Shown here: in pieces, positions 9,538 through 17,951 of the stretch
How positions within the stretch are numbered: position 1 is the stretch's first letter
How the letters are laid out: each line of letters begins with the position of its first letter
Source of the DNA: Bacillus shivajii
GTDB lineage: Bacteria; Bacillota; Bacilli; Bacillales; Salisediminibacteriaceae
Direction: 5' to 3'
Assembly (NCBI RefSeq): GCF_020519665.1
Contig: NZ_CP084703.1
Coordinates: 2,418,001-2,482,000, forward strand
DNA length: 64,000 bases
The notes under the pieces: generated by a model
What the model was told of the DNA's origin: nothing
Databases searched by the model: none
Seen by the model: only the letters and a program-made list of their open reading frames with translations
Program-made: the position numbers and the translations under genes

Positions 9538-10318
9538 AAATTGATAATCTCTCATTGCTTTTACTTCTGACAACGACTTTATGATATTTCGTTTCTTCAT
9601 TATGATATACTTCTCGTAAATCCTCAATCACTCTATTTTTAGGTAGTTCCTTATATGGCACAACAATTTCAAGCTCATCTCCATGAAACGGAAATGGCTC
9701 AAGTTCAACTTCATGCTCACCACACCATTTAGCATAAATTTTTTTATGATTTAATGGTAAAAATCGTTGCCTAAAACCATCTTTAAACCAAGATAGTTCT
9801 TTTTCTTTAGTTATTCCCCATTCATTCATACATAAATAAAGTGACAGGTCATCACAAAATTGAAGTAAATCAAAATGGTATTTCACGGTCTGATCATTTA
9901 TATCTTGTAATTGTTTTTTTAACTTCTTTTGTCGTTTCATTTCTAACTTTTTAAACTCTACCCCACGCAAATCCTTCTTCCCTTCGAAAAAGCTTGTATA
10001 ATGCATACTAATTAAATATGCAGCGTACGAGTTTATATCTTGTATGTGGTCAACACCTCGTTTGTATGCCTTAATTTTTTCAGTAAGAGGATATTCTGTA
10101 AAAGAGGCTGGCTTTTTCTCATCTGACAAATATATAGGAAAATCATCTAATGGCACCCAACTTATATCATGTTGTGCAATCGCCACATTAACATCTTCTC
10201 GCCTATCTTCCTGAAAAAAGTAATCAATTTTCCATACTTTCGAAAACTCTCCCGAAATAAGCGCATGTTTATGTTGCTCTATTAAAATAAATGAATGCTC
10301 CCTTTCTCTAACAATCAT
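9536..10318 (-). CDS. DUF3891 family protein
   Basis: A 260-residue soluble protein of the uncharacterised DUF3891 family, recognised by its N-terminus MIVREREHSFILIEQHKHAL and by an acidic C-terminal part. The region at 130-160 is a lysine-rich helix. The start at 10318 is chosen because GGGGGG lies 7 nt upstream; the open frame extends 30 codons further without a ribosome binding site. No function is known. It stands alone and converges on the ferredoxin oxidoreductase operon. Confidence 0.75.
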   Translation of the reverse strand: MIVREREHSFILIEQHKHALISGEFSKVWKIDYFFQEDRREDVNVAIAQHDISWVPLDDFPIYLSDEKKPASFTEYPLTEKIKAYKRGVDHIQDINSYAAYLISMHYTSFFEGKKDLRGVEFKKLEMKRQKKLKKQLQDINDQTVKYHFDLLQFCDDLSLYLCMNEWGITKEKELSWFKDGFRQRFLPLNHKKIYAKWCGEHEVELEPFPFHGDELEIVVPYKELPKNRVIEDLREVYHNEETKYHKVVVRSKSNERLSI

Positions 10319-10501
10319 TTCTCTCCCCCCTTTATCATCCTTTAATACAATTTCTCGTTCTAAAAGAAAATCTCCTCCATCCCCTTCATTTTCACTAACA
10401 CACAACAAAACTTTTCATTAACACATTTATTCAATAAGCACCCTGAAGAACCTGCGAGGTTTGGCCAAAATCAGTAATAATTAACATAGCCATTCAATAA
10501 G

Positions 10502-10547
10502 AAAAAGGATCTGGGCCAAAGCGTATGTTTTGGGCCAGATCCTTTTA
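10502..10547. terminator. strong hairpin terminator
   Basis: A 12-bp perfect arm (AAAAGGATCTGG with CCAGATCCTTTT) continues after one mismatch with CCAAA/TTTGG. The flanking A and T runs make it usable in both directions; the YhfH-like gene ends just beside it. Confidence 0.8.
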
Positions 10548-10567
10548 TATTTCTTAAAAACGTTTCA

Positions 10568-10699
10568 TTAATGAAATTCTTTTTCGCAATCTTCACACTC
10601 GTGGGAATAACAATCATGCATCTCTTCAATCTTATCCCCGCACTTTGCACATTCTTTTGGCGGTAAATTTTTAAAGAACTCAGTACTAGGTATTAACAT
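10568..10699 (-). CDS. YhfH-family small Cys-rich protein
   Basis: A 43-residue protein that short-gene cut-offs miss. It reads FFKNLPPKECAKCGDKI then HDCYSHECEDC: two CxxC pairs plus further Cys and His, which look like a small zinc or metal site. The pattern TEFFKNLPPKxCxxCGDKIEE is that of Bacillus YhfH, a family without known function. GGGAGGG precedes the ATG. It has its own terminator. Confidence 0.75.
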   Translation of the reverse strand: MLIPSTEFFKNLPPKECAKCGDKIEEMHDCYSHECEDCEKEFH

Positions 10700-11000
10700 T
10701 TTGTATCCCTCCCTCAAAGTTCAACTCAATTGTATTATAACAACACATCATAAACAATATGAAAAAATAGAACAATTTGAATTTTTTATGACAAAACAGT
10801 CTATTAATTACTAATATAAGGATGATTTTTACTATTTTCACGTTGGATAAGATGTTATTGTTATATACAATGAAAGTTTACTTACGTTTATTATATAACA
10901 GTACCCCGTTGTTTGTCACTTTAAAACGCGATTTATTTTCAGAAAAATTAAAATCATTTTAGTTGCCTATTCCCTTATGTTGAATATTTTTTGTTTTTAA
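10700..11000. other. AT-rich intergenic region
   Basis: Very AT-rich spacer between the divergent YhfH-like gene and the small membrane protein gene. I see no open frame with a ribosome binding site and no repeat element here; the promoter of the next gene begins at 11001. Confidence 0.6.
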
Positions 11001-11029
11001 TTGCGAGAATAAGAAAACCGCACTATAAT
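11001..11029 (+). promoter_or_regulatory. sigma-A-type promoter
   Basis: TTGCGA (11001-11006), a 17-nt spacer and TATAAT (11024-11029) lie upstream of the small membrane protein gene at 11073. Confidence 0.6.
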
Positions 11030-11072
11030 AAAGGTTGATACATAGAGAAATTTGTTAGGAGGATATACAGAT

Positions 11073-11249
11073 ATGCTAAATCGATTGCTATCATGGTCTT
11101 TATTAACAATCATGCTGACCTTTACACCCGTAGCAGCTGCATTTGCGGAAGATAATGGAGATAATGGTGGTTCATTGTTAGAAGGACCTTTTGTTATTTT
11201 GGCATTCGCCACTGTGATTATTATGATTTATTACGCGTTCCGTGACTAA
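11073..11249 (+). CDS. small membrane protein with signal peptide
   Basis: A 58-residue protein. Residues 1-26 look like a signal peptide ending FTPVAAAFA, then comes a short acidic and glycine-rich segment (EDNGDNGGS), then one transmembrane helix and a charged tail ending RD. I do not recognise the family. The ATG at 11073 has AGGAGG 10 nt upstream; a TTG at 11052 is in frame but lies before that site. It has its own promoter and a strong terminator, so it is probably expressed as a single small gene. Confidence 0.6.
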   Translation: MLNRLLSWSLLTIMLTFTPVAAAFAEDNGDNGGSLLEGPFVILAFATVIIMIYYAFRD

Positions 11250-11262
11250 TCGAAGTGTACAC

Positions 11263-11292
11263 AAAAGGCAGAGGGAGCCCCTCTGCCTTTTT
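11263..11292. terminator. bidirectional intrinsic terminator
   Basis: AAAGGCAGAGGG-AG-CCCCTCTGCCTTTTT, serving the small membrane protein gene and the convergent ABC permease gene. Confidence 0.85.
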
Positions 11293-11293
11293 A

Positions 11294-12094
11294 TTATATT
11301 TGTACTTTCCGATCAAACAGCCAGCTAATCGCCCAAAATATGAGAATGATAATAACCACTTCAACAAGGAAGTAGCCTGCATAAATAGGGGTTTTCATTA
11401 TTACTGGATCAACCCCTTCAAGGTTCATTTGTAATAAAAGATGTTCAGGTAAATCGCCTAAACGGAAGATTTCTCCCCATGAAGTGATCGCACTGTATAC
11501 TGCTGTGTCAGTAAACCAGCTATAAATATAATTGAAAATAAACGTAATAATTATCCCAATTAACCAGCCAAGTGGTTTAATCACTTTTGACATGACATAT
11601 ATAAAGAGTCCTGCTAACCCAATTTGAATTGCACCTTGTGAAATGAAAAGGAATATGACAGGTGCGAATTCTCGAAGTAACGCTTGTAAAACTTCTAACA
11701 CGAGGAATACTTCTTCGGAAAATGTCTCTGGTAACTGGTTCATTGCTCTTTCAAATAAAAAGCTAATCATAAACATCGTAATGAGTAATGATATAGCAAA
11801 TTGGAAATAAGCAACTGTAAACTTACTTAATAGCAACTTCCAACCAGCGATCGGCATATTAAACCAAAAGTAAACGGTTCTTTCCTTCCACTCTTTCCTA
11901 AGAGAAAAAATAATTGAGAAAAACATGTAAAAAAGGTGGAGAAAGACTAACGGTATGCTTAATAAAAAGGCAAAAGGTGTTTGTCTTTCAATAAAGTAAT
12001 AAAGAAGTGCAAAAATAACAACGATAAGAGAAGCATTTAACAAAAATCGAAATGTGCTTTCTTGCCAATCTTTTTTTAATAGATGCCAAAACAT
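11294..12094 (-). CDS. ABC transporter permease (ABC-2 type)
   Basis: Integral membrane subunit of an exporter: 266 residues with about six hydrophobic segments and no binding protein partner. The start ATG overlaps the stop of the upstream ATPase gene as TAATG, so it is translationally coupled. With the ATPase and the YtrA-type regulator it forms a gntR-ATPase-permease unit. In Bacillus such units respond to wall-active compounds, but the substrate here is unknown. It is the last gene before a shared terminator. Confidence 0.8.
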   Translation of the reverse strand: MFWHLLKKDWQESTFRFLLNASLIVVIFALLYYFIERQTPFAFLLSIPLVFLHLFYMFFSIIFSLRKEWKERTVYFWFNMPIAGWKLLLSKFTVAYFQFAISLLITMFMISFLFERAMNQLPETFSEEVFLVLEVLQALLREFAPVIFLFISQGAIQIGLAGLFIYVMSKVIKPLGWLIGIIITFIFNYIYSWFTDTAVYSAITSWGEIFRLGDLPEHLLLQMNLEGVDPVIMKTPIYAGYFLVEVVIIILIFWAISWLFDRKVQI

Positions 12095-12795
12095 TAAGAA
12101 AGCACCTCCTTCATTACATCAACGAGTCCGATTCCTCGTTCTTCTTTAAGCTGTTCAACATTTGTATCCAATGCAACAGAACCTTCATTCATACAGATAA
12201 TATGATCGAGAAACGGTTCGACTTCTTTTACTTCATGTGTTGATAGAATAAGCATTTGTCTCTCCACTTCAACGTTTGCCACAATTAGCCTCAAAATGTC
12301 TTCTCTAACAATTGGGTCCAACCCAGATAACGGTTCATCCATGACATAGATCGGAACATCTCGTGCTAGAGTCATAGCAATTTTCACACGTGCGCGATTT
12401 CCTTTGGATAAATGTTTAATTTTTTTCGTTTTATTAACCTTTAAACCGTCTAACATGTTTTCCGCTTTCTCTAAGGAAAAGTCTAGGATTGCTCCATGAC
12501 AAAATTGCACAAGCTGAGAGACGGTTTGGAAGTCATACAACGAATCAATCTCTGCTAAATATGCGATTGAATGAGCGGTGTTCCTTGTTACTTTCTGCCC
12601 CATGACATGAACAGTCCCATTGGTCGGTCGAATGAATCCAGAAATAAGCTTTAAGAGTGTTGACTTGCCACTTCCGTTTGGTCCAACTAATCCGATGATA
12701 CCATTTCCTTCTAATGATAAATCAACAAAATCAATCCCATCCTGTCTACCATATCTTTTTGTTACGTTGTTCAACTTAATCGTTGGCGTCATCAT
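12094..12795 (-). CDS. ABC transporter ATP-binding protein
   Basis: Nucleotide-binding subunit of the exporter with the permease at 11294. Walker A is GPNGSGKST, the signature is LSKGNRARVKI, and Walker B is YVMDEPLSGLD. The final THEVKEVEPFLDH includes the switch His. The ATG at 12795 is preceded by GGGG 9 nt upstream and lies inside the last codons of the gntR gene, giving 233 residues. Confidence 0.88.
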   Translation of the reverse strand: MMTPTIKLNNVTKRYGRQDGIDFVDLSLEGNGIIGLVGPNGSGKSTLLKLISGFIRPTNGTVHVMGQKVTRNTAHSIAYLAEIDSLYDFQTVSQLVQFCHGAILDFSLEKAENMLDGLKVNKTKKIKHLSKGNRARVKIAMTLARDVPIYVMDEPLSGLDPIVREDILRLIVANVEVERQMLILSTHEVKEVEPFLDHIICMNEGSVALDTNVEQLKEERGIGLVDVMKEVLS

Positions 12796-13177
12796 TCTGT
12801 GTTTCCCCTGCCTTTTCACGCTCGATTTGTTTCTTCACTAGTTCTACCGTTTCCTCTTTCGATAAACCAATTTTGCCCATTGCTAATAAAAACGCATTGA
12901 TTTGTTTCTCTGCAGTTGTTATTTTCAATGATTCAATGACCTTTCCATCCTCAGTAACGAACGTCCCTTGCCCTCTTTTTGATTCAACGACACTCTCTCG
13001 CTCCATCTCCATATAAGCTCTTGAAACGGTATTTGGATTCACACCTGCCTCAATGGCCGTCTCACGAACTGAGGGTAGTTTCTCACCTGGTTTCCACTCT
13101 GATCTACAGATTTTTCCGTAAATATGCTCCATTAATTGAATATAGATTGGTCTGTCATTATCAAATTGTAATGCCAC
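12776..13177 (-). CDS. GntR-family regulator, YtrA subfamily
   Basis: A 133-residue DNA-binding regulator. Residues 10-75 are the winged helix (EKLPSVRETAIEAGVNPNTV is the recognition region), followed by only a short helical C-terminal domain, which is the YtrA type. Starts at GTG with GGGAGGGG 6 nt upstream. It is followed by an overlapping ATPase and a coupled permease, and preceded by another ATPase-permease pair, so it likely represses one or both exporters until an inducer is bound. A palindrome at 15124 upstream of the first ATPase could be its operator. Confidence 0.85.
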   Translation of the reverse strand: MALQFDNDRPIYIQLMEHIYGKICRSEWKPGEKLPSVRETAIEAGVNPNTVSRAYMEMERESVVESKRGQGTFVTEDGKVIESLKITTAEKQINAFLLAMGKIGLSKEETVELVKKQIEREKAGETQNDDAND

Positions 13178-13233
13178 CTAGTTCCCCTCCCTTTAAGAGG
13201 CTTTCATCATAAACCTTATTGTAGCAGATCCAT

Positions 13234-14190
13234 TTATTCAGCAACATCTCTTAGTGTAAATGTAACGATCGAAACAAATAAGAAAATAGCAAAATAAATG
13301 GTTAACATTAGTATAGAAAAGACCGGCGTCATTCCTTCTATGAGCGGGGACTGTTCTATATATTGCATGAAATATGTGTTCGCAAATAAAACATATTTCA
13401 TCCATTCATATTGGCTTAGTAAGAAAACTACTTGTCCACCTGTAAATAACAAAACAAGTGATAAACCTATCGCTAATGACTGGTTACGAAAAACTGTACC
13501 AATCATAAATGCAAATGTCGTCATCATTATTAACTCTACAAAGTTAAGACCATAAATCGTGAAAACATATTGTACAACATGCCAGTCACGAATTTCTCCC
13601 CCAACAAATTCAACCCACCTTGCACCACTTAGGTCAGTAGGATACATCACAATACCGACGATGATTGAAATAAATAAGAGTGCTAGTAGCATCGTTAAAG
13701 AAAAATACATCACAGACACCCATTTGGAAAGTAATACTTTCCACCTTTGTACTGGACGAATTAATAATAGTTTGATCGTTCCTGTAGCGTGCTCAGTCGC
13801 GACAATACCCGCTGCTACAATAACGGTAAACATCGTAATAAAATGTACGAGCTGTCCGTTAGAAATTAGAAATTGCCAGAAGCCATTATTTGAAAGTGGC
13901 TCAATCTCATTTTCTAAATGATAGTTATTAACTAATTTTTGTTTTTCTAACTGTTCCTTTTCTATAGGGGATAAGTTTGGTTCTAATAACCGTTCTTCAA
14001 TGACCATTGTTTCAGCTTTAAGATGATCATTCCAATATTCTTCATTCGCCTGCGGCTGTTCTACTAAAAATCTCATAAACAATCCTACTATAACAATAAG
14101 TGCTGCAAGAATGAGAAACATTACTTTCGTTCCTGTTTTCTTAAAGATTTTCATTGATTCATTTTGGATAAGTCCATTAAACTGATTCAT
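13234..14190 (-). CDS. ABC transporter permease
   Basis: A membrane subunit of 318 residues. One N-terminal helix is followed by an extracytoplasmic loop of about 60 residues rich in Glu, Gln and Asn (residues 40-105), then about five helices. This layout is typical of ABC-2 permeases related to BcrB/YtrC. The start at 14190 has GGGGG 8 nt upstream and overlaps the end of the ATPase gene by 14 bp. Confidence 0.8.
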   Translation of the reverse strand: MNQFNGLIQNESMKIFKKTGTKVMFLILAALIVIVGLFMRFLVEQPQANEEYWNDHLKAETMVIEERLLEPNLSPIEKEQLEKQKLVNNYHLENEIEPLSNNGFWQFLISNGQLVHFITMFTVIVAAGIVATEHATGTIKLLLIRPVQRWKVLLSKWVSVMYFSLTMLLALLFISIIVGIVMYPTDLSGARWVEFVGGEIRDWHVVQYVFTIYGLNFVELIMMTTFAFMIGTVFRNQSLAIGLSLVLLFTGGQVVFLLSQYEWMKYVLFANTYFMQYIEQSPLIEGMTPVFSILMLTIYFAIFLFVSIVTFTLRDVAE

Positions 14191-15100
14191 CACGGCTTCC
14201 CCCTGTCAAATGTAAAAATTGATCTTCTAACGTTTGGTTTTCTCTTTTCTTCACTTCATAAATAGAAATATTTTGTTCGACTAACCTTTTAATGAGCGTT
14301 GGGATTTCTTGTTTTTTCACCTCGACTATGAAACCTTCCCCCGAACTTTTCACCTCATATTTACAATGATCTTTTATCAACTTAATCGCTTTTTCAACTT
14401 GAGCCACTTCTACTTCCCATTGTTCATTTGTACTCTTCACAAAACTTTCGACATGTTCAACTTTAATGATTTCTCCTTGTTGAATCACTGCAATCCGATC
14501 GCACATTTTTTCCATCTCAGATAGTAGATGACTAGAGACAATGATCGCAATCTTTTCTTTCACAGCTAAATTTCGTAAATAATCTCTTATCTCTCTAATC
14601 CCAGCAGGGTCAAGTCCATTCGTTGGTTCATCGAGAATCAATACTTTCGGTTTATGGAGTAACGCTTGTGCAAGACCTAGTCTTTGCTTCATACCGAGAG
14701 AGTACGTGTGAACTTTTTCATGAATTCTACTCGTTAATCCAACTAATGCGATCACTTCGTTCATCCGCTCATCTGTTACTGCTTTTGTCATTCTTTTGTA
14801 GTGCTTTAAGTTTTCGTATCCTGTTAAATAACCGTACATTTCTGGAGTTTCAACAACCGCACCAATTTGACTAATCGCCTTTTCAAAATGAGTGTTTAAA
14901 TTTATTCCACCGATCTCAACACTTCCTTTCGAAGCTTTCATTAAGCCAGTGATAATGCGTATTGTCGTTGTTTTTCCTGCTCCGTTCGGCCCTAAAAAGC
15001 CGAATACTTCACCCGGATATACAGATAACGATACATCTTTAATAATCGGTTTGTTGTTAATCACTTTGGATAAATTCTTTAACTCAATTGCAGCATTCAT
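14177..15100 (-). CDS. ABC transporter ATP-binding protein (BcrA-like)
   Basis: ATPase of 307 residues: Walker A GPNGAGKTTT near 40, signature SLGMKQRLGLAQ, Walker B LILDEPTNGLDP, then a C-terminal extension of about 90 residues, as in bacitracin- or lantibiotic-type exporters. It is the first gene of a run of five (ATPase, permease, gntR, ATPase, permease), all on the minus strand, with a palindromic site in its leader. Confidence 0.88.
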   Translation of the reverse strand: MNAAIELKNLSKVINNKPIIKDVSLSVYPGEVFGFLGPNGAGKTTTIRIITGLMKASKGSVEIGGINLNTHFEKAISQIGAVVETPEMYGYLTGYENLKHYKRMTKAVTDERMNEVIALVGLTSRIHEKVHTYSLGMKQRLGLAQALLHKPKVLILDEPTNGLDPAGIREIRDYLRNLAVKEKIAIIVSSHLLSEMEKMCDRIAVIQQGEIIKVEHVESFVKSTNEQWEVEVAQVEKAIKLIKDHCKYEVKSSGEGFIVEVKKQEIPTLIKRLVEQNISIYEVKKRENQTLEDQFLHLTGGSRDESV

Positions 15101-15123
15101 CTTTTGATCACCTCTGTATTATT

Positions 15124-15141
15124 GTACTACTTGGATAGTAC
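15124..15141. promoter_or_regulatory. candidate operator palindrome upstream of the ABC genes
   Basis: GTACTA-N6-TAGTAC is a perfect 6-bp dyad 24 bp before the start of the ATPase gene. Small GntR proteins bind dyads of this size, and the regulator gene is part of the same cluster. Confidence 0.4.
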
Positions 15142-15209
15142 ACTAACTAATTAATCCCGTCAACAAAAAGATAGAGGTCTTTTATTGTGCAAACGATTGC
15201 CCTTTTGTA

Positions 15210-15258
15210 TTGATTGAATCCTATCTATCAAATAAAATAAGTAGTGAAAACGTTTTCT
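15210..15258 (+). promoter_or_regulatory. amylase promoter with CcpA (cre) site
   Basis: TTGATT (15210-15215), a 17-nt spacer and TAAAAT (15233-15238) are followed by TGAAAACGTTTTCT at 15245-15258. The latter matches the cre consensus TGWAANCGNTNWCA except for the final base. It would cover the transcription start, the position for catabolite repression by CcpA. Confidence 0.6.
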
Positions 15259-15281
15259 AATACTATTAGGTGGTGGCTATT

Positions 15282-16841
15282 TTGCGACTTATTTTTATTA
15301 TTCTTGCTATATTTCTTTTGTCGGTAGGGTGCCAATCTTCTAATACAGAGCAATCTGTTTATACTCCAGAAGATTTTCCTTCTGAAAATATACAACTTTT
15401 AGAAGAATACCCTCATACCGTTTTTTATGAAATTTTCGTACGCGCTTTTTATGATTCAACAGATGATGGGATTGGAGATATCAAGGGTATGACTGAAAAG
15501 CTTGATTACTTAGAAGATTTAGGCGTCGGTGGTGTGTGGTTGATGCCGATACAACCTTCGCCAAGTTATCACGGTTATGATGTCACAGATTACTACGATA
15601 TCCACCCTAAATTCGGAACAATGGATGATTTTAAACGTTTTGTTGATGAGGCGCATGAACGTGATATTAAAGTAATTATGGACCTTGTTGTCAACCATAC
15701 AAGCTATGAGCATGAATGGTTCCAACACGCTTTAAATGATGAAGATAGTCCTTATCGCGACTGGTACATTTGGGCGGATGAAGATACTAATATTCGTGAA
15801 CGGGGAGAATGGGGGCAAAATCTTTGGCATGGCATTGAACCGAACCAATACATGAGCGTCTTTTGGGAAGGTATGCCAGACCTCAATTTTGACCACCCGG
15901 ATGTCCGTGAAAAAATGGTCGAAATCGGACACTTTTGGTTAGAAGATGTTGGTGTCGATGGTTTTCGTCTTGATGCAGCCAAACATATTTTCCCTGGTGA
16001 ACACGAGAAAAACCTAGACTGGTGGGCTGAGTTTCGTTCTGAAATGGAAAAAGTAAATGAAGATGTATTCTTAGTTGGTGAAGTATGGGATATCCCGCAA
16101 GTAACTGCACCATACTTAGAGGAAGGCCTGCACTCCACATTCCATTTTGACCTTGCTGAGATGATGATTCAAGCTGCTCGAAGAGAACAAGGTAGCCGCC
16201 TCGTATCGTCATTGCTTCGTGATTTAAATCGTTTTGACCAACATTCAGATGATTACGTGAATGCTACATTTTTAACAAACCACGATATTAATCGAGTAAT
16301 GAGTGAACTTCAAGGAAATGAAGAACGCGCCAAGATGGCCGCTTCCCTCCTTCTTACCTTGCCTGGTAGTCCGTTTATTTACTACGGAGAAGAAATTGGA
16401 ATGGAAGGTCAAAAGCCTGACGAACATATTCGTGAACCGATGCTCTGGTATGAAGGTAAGAGTAGTGGTGGACAAACAAGCTGGATTACACCACGATACA
16501 ATCTAGATAATGATGCACCTTCTGTAGAGAAGATGCAAAAAGACGAGGATTCGTTATGGCATCATTACAAAACGTTCATCCACTTACGCCAATCACAACC
16601 AGCTCTTGTTCTAGGGGAATTAATCGAAGCGGAAACGAGTGGTGATGGGATCATTTCTTTCATTCGAAAGAATGAGGAACAAGAACTACTTATCATCCAT
16701 AATATGAGTAAAGACGAGCAGACAGTCGACATTGCAGATCCTTATAAAAGTCTCTTCTTCTTAGAAACAGATGAAAGCCAATTAGAAGATGATACTCTTC
16801 ACATTGCTCCATACTCAACCGTGATTTTAAATAAAGGCTAG
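15282..16841 (+). CDS. GH13 alpha-amylase family lipoprotein
   Basis: A glucan-hydrolysing enzyme anchored outside the membrane. The N-terminus is a lipoprotein signal with lipobox LSVGC. The GH13 regions are all present: DLVVNH (region I), GFRLDAAKH with nucleophile Asp231 (II), VGEVWD with Glu267 (III) and TNHD with Asp335 (IV). It lacks extra carbohydrate-binding modules. I chose the TTG at 15282, 8 nt after AGGTGG; GTG codons at 15270 and 15273 overlap that site. Probably releases sugars from starch or maltodextrins under CcpA control. It converges on the cyclophilin gene. Confidence 0.88.
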   Translation: MRLIFIILAIFLLSVGCQSSNTEQSVYTPEDFPSENIQLLEEYPHTVFYEIFVRAFYDSTDDGIGDIKGMTEKLDYLEDLGVGGVWLMPIQPSPSYHGYDVTDYYDIHPKFGTMDDFKRFVDEAHERDIKVIMDLVVNHTSYEHEWFQHALNDEDSPYRDWYIWADEDTNIRERGEWGQNLWHGIEPNQYMSVFWEGMPDLNFDHPDVREKMVEIGHFWLEDVGVDGFRLDAAKHIFPGEHEKNLDWWAEFRSEMEKVNEDVFLVGEVWDIPQVTAPYLEEGLHSTFHFDLAEMMIQAARREQGSRLVSSLLRDLNRFDQHSDDYVNATFLTNHDINRVMSELQGNEERAKMAASLLLTLPGSPFIYYGEEIGMEGQKPDEHIREPMLWYEGKSSGGQTSWITPRYNLDNDAPSVEKMQKDEDSLWHHYKTFIHLRQSQPALVLGELIEAETSGDGIISFIRKNEEQELLIIHNMSKDEQTVDIADPYKSLFFLETDESQLEDDTLHIAPYSTVILNKG

Positions 16842-16920
16842 CCTAAAAATTAAAATTAGTGCTTATGTTTGATAGCTTATGTGCTCTCTTTCACTTCTAG
16901 CAACAATAAGAAATGTATTC

Positions 16921-16935
16921 TCCTTTAACAAAGCC
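16921..16935. repeat. solo end of a family A element
   Basis: TCCTTTAACAAAGCC is the exact inverted form of the left end of the copy at 40707. A sequence like the left part of the repeat at 42302 lies just before it (about 16866-16900). No matching second GGCT end is found, so this is a decayed or truncated copy. Confidence 0.4.
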
Positions 16936-16937
16936 TT

Positions 16938-16979
16938 AAAAAAGTACGAGGATGTCTTTAGACAACCTCGTACTTTTTT
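16938..16979. terminator. bidirectional intrinsic terminator
   Basis: A 13-bp stem, AAAAAGTACGAGG with CCTCGTACTTTTT, between the amylase and cyclophilin genes. Confidence 0.85.
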
Positions 16980-17670
16980 ATTCAATCACTTCAACTGTTT
17001 CAATAACAACGTCTTCTGCTGGTCGATCTTGCATTTCTGTTTCTACTTGAGCGATCTCGTCAACAACATCCATACCACCTATCACATGACCGAACACCGT
17101 ATGCCCAGGGTCCAAGTGAGGAGTTCCACCTCGTTCTAGATATTGTTCTTGAATCTCTTCTGAAAGCTCTAAATTATATTGATCCATAATCATATCCAAC
17201 GTTTCTCTATCCATTGCCTCGTTTTGCACAATATAAAACTGACTACCATTCGTATTTGGGCCGCTATTTGCCATAGCGAGTGCACCTTTTAAATGAGTCA
17301 GCGCCTCAGTAAACTCATCTTCAAACGGTTCGCCATAGATGCTTTCACCACCAGTTCCTGTTCCAGTAGGGTCACCACCTTGGATCATAAAGTCTTCAAT
17401 GACACGGTGGAAAATGACGCCATCATAATACCCTTCTTCACTTAACGATAAAAAGTTTTCTACTGCTTTTGGGGCATATTCAGGAAACAACTTCACATGG
17501 ATATCTCCCTTGTTCGTTTTAATCACTGCTTCCCTCTCGTTCTCTGCAACCCCTTCTTCTAATTGTGGAAATTCATCTGGTTGAGCTTGGCCACTTTCTT
17601 CACCACAGGCAGCCAAACCGATAAGTAACGTAACACTAAGTAAAAGCATGATCATTTTGTTTTTATTCAT
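16978..17670 (-). CDS. peptidyl-prolyl cis-trans isomerase lipoprotein (cyclophilin)
   Basis: An extracytoplasmic folding catalyst. A lipoprotein signal with lipobox LAAC precedes an acidic linker and a cyclophilin domain: FHRVIEDFMIQGGDPTGTG, LAMANSGPNTNGSQFYI, and the C-terminal HTVFGHVIGGMDVVD. The Arg of FHRV and the Gln of MIQGGD are the expected active-site residues. The ATG at 17670 has AGGAGG 6 nt upstream, which excludes seven upstream in-frame codons. 230 residues. Not in an operon. Confidence 0.9.
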   Translation of the reverse strand: MNKNKMIMLLLSVTLLIGLAACGEESGQAQPDEFPQLEEGVAENEREAVIKTNKGDIHVKLFPEYAPKAVENFLSLSEEGYYDGVIFHRVIEDFMIQGGDPTGTGTGGESIYGEPFEDEFTEALTHLKGALAMANSGPNTNGSQFYIVQNEAMDRETLDMIMDQYNLELSEEIQEQYLERGGTPHLDPGHTVFGHVIGGMDVVDEIAQVETEMQDRPAEDVVIETVEVIE

Positions 17671-17714
17671 TCTTATCCTCCTATCTCTCATTCAAAAAAT
17701 CTTTTTTACCATTT

Positions 17715-17856
17715 GAATCAATTTCATAACTCCAAATATGATACCAAGTTCCGAATAATGAGCGTGAACTTCACTTCAAAATAAAACGTACATTTAATGA
17801 TAAATTTATAATATCATTCGTTTCATTGCACAAAAACGGAATGATGAAATTGATTC
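17715..17856. repeat. MITE-like element, family B (copy 2, compact form)
   Basis: 142 bp bounded by GAATCAATTTCATAAC and GATGAAATTGATTC. Both arms match the outer arms of the copy at 361, but the central GC-rich cassette is absent, so this may be the basic form. It lies 95 bp upstream of the ric start, directly before a possible Fnr-like site. Confidence 0.75.
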
Positions 17857-17878
17857 TTTATAAAATAATTATAGCATT

Positions 17879-17921
17879 AGTGAGCCACATCACCGACAAG
17901 ATTCACTGTTTATCGTACGAT
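17879..17921 (+). promoter_or_regulatory. possible ric promoter with Fnr-like dyad
   Basis: AGTGA-GCCACA-TCACC at 17879-17894 is a weaker form of TGTGA-N6-TCACA. A weak -10 candidate TACGAT at 17916-17921 would place its centre near -41.5. Both elements are imperfect. Confidence 0.3.
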
Positions 17922-17951
17922 AGTATTAACTTAAATAAGGAGGTTTCATTA

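Noticed and set aside
17826-17951. N-terminal extension of Ric by 42 residues
   Set aside because: The extension is translated MITE sequence plus promoter; the ATG at 17952 has an ideal AGGAGG-type site and the family starts there.
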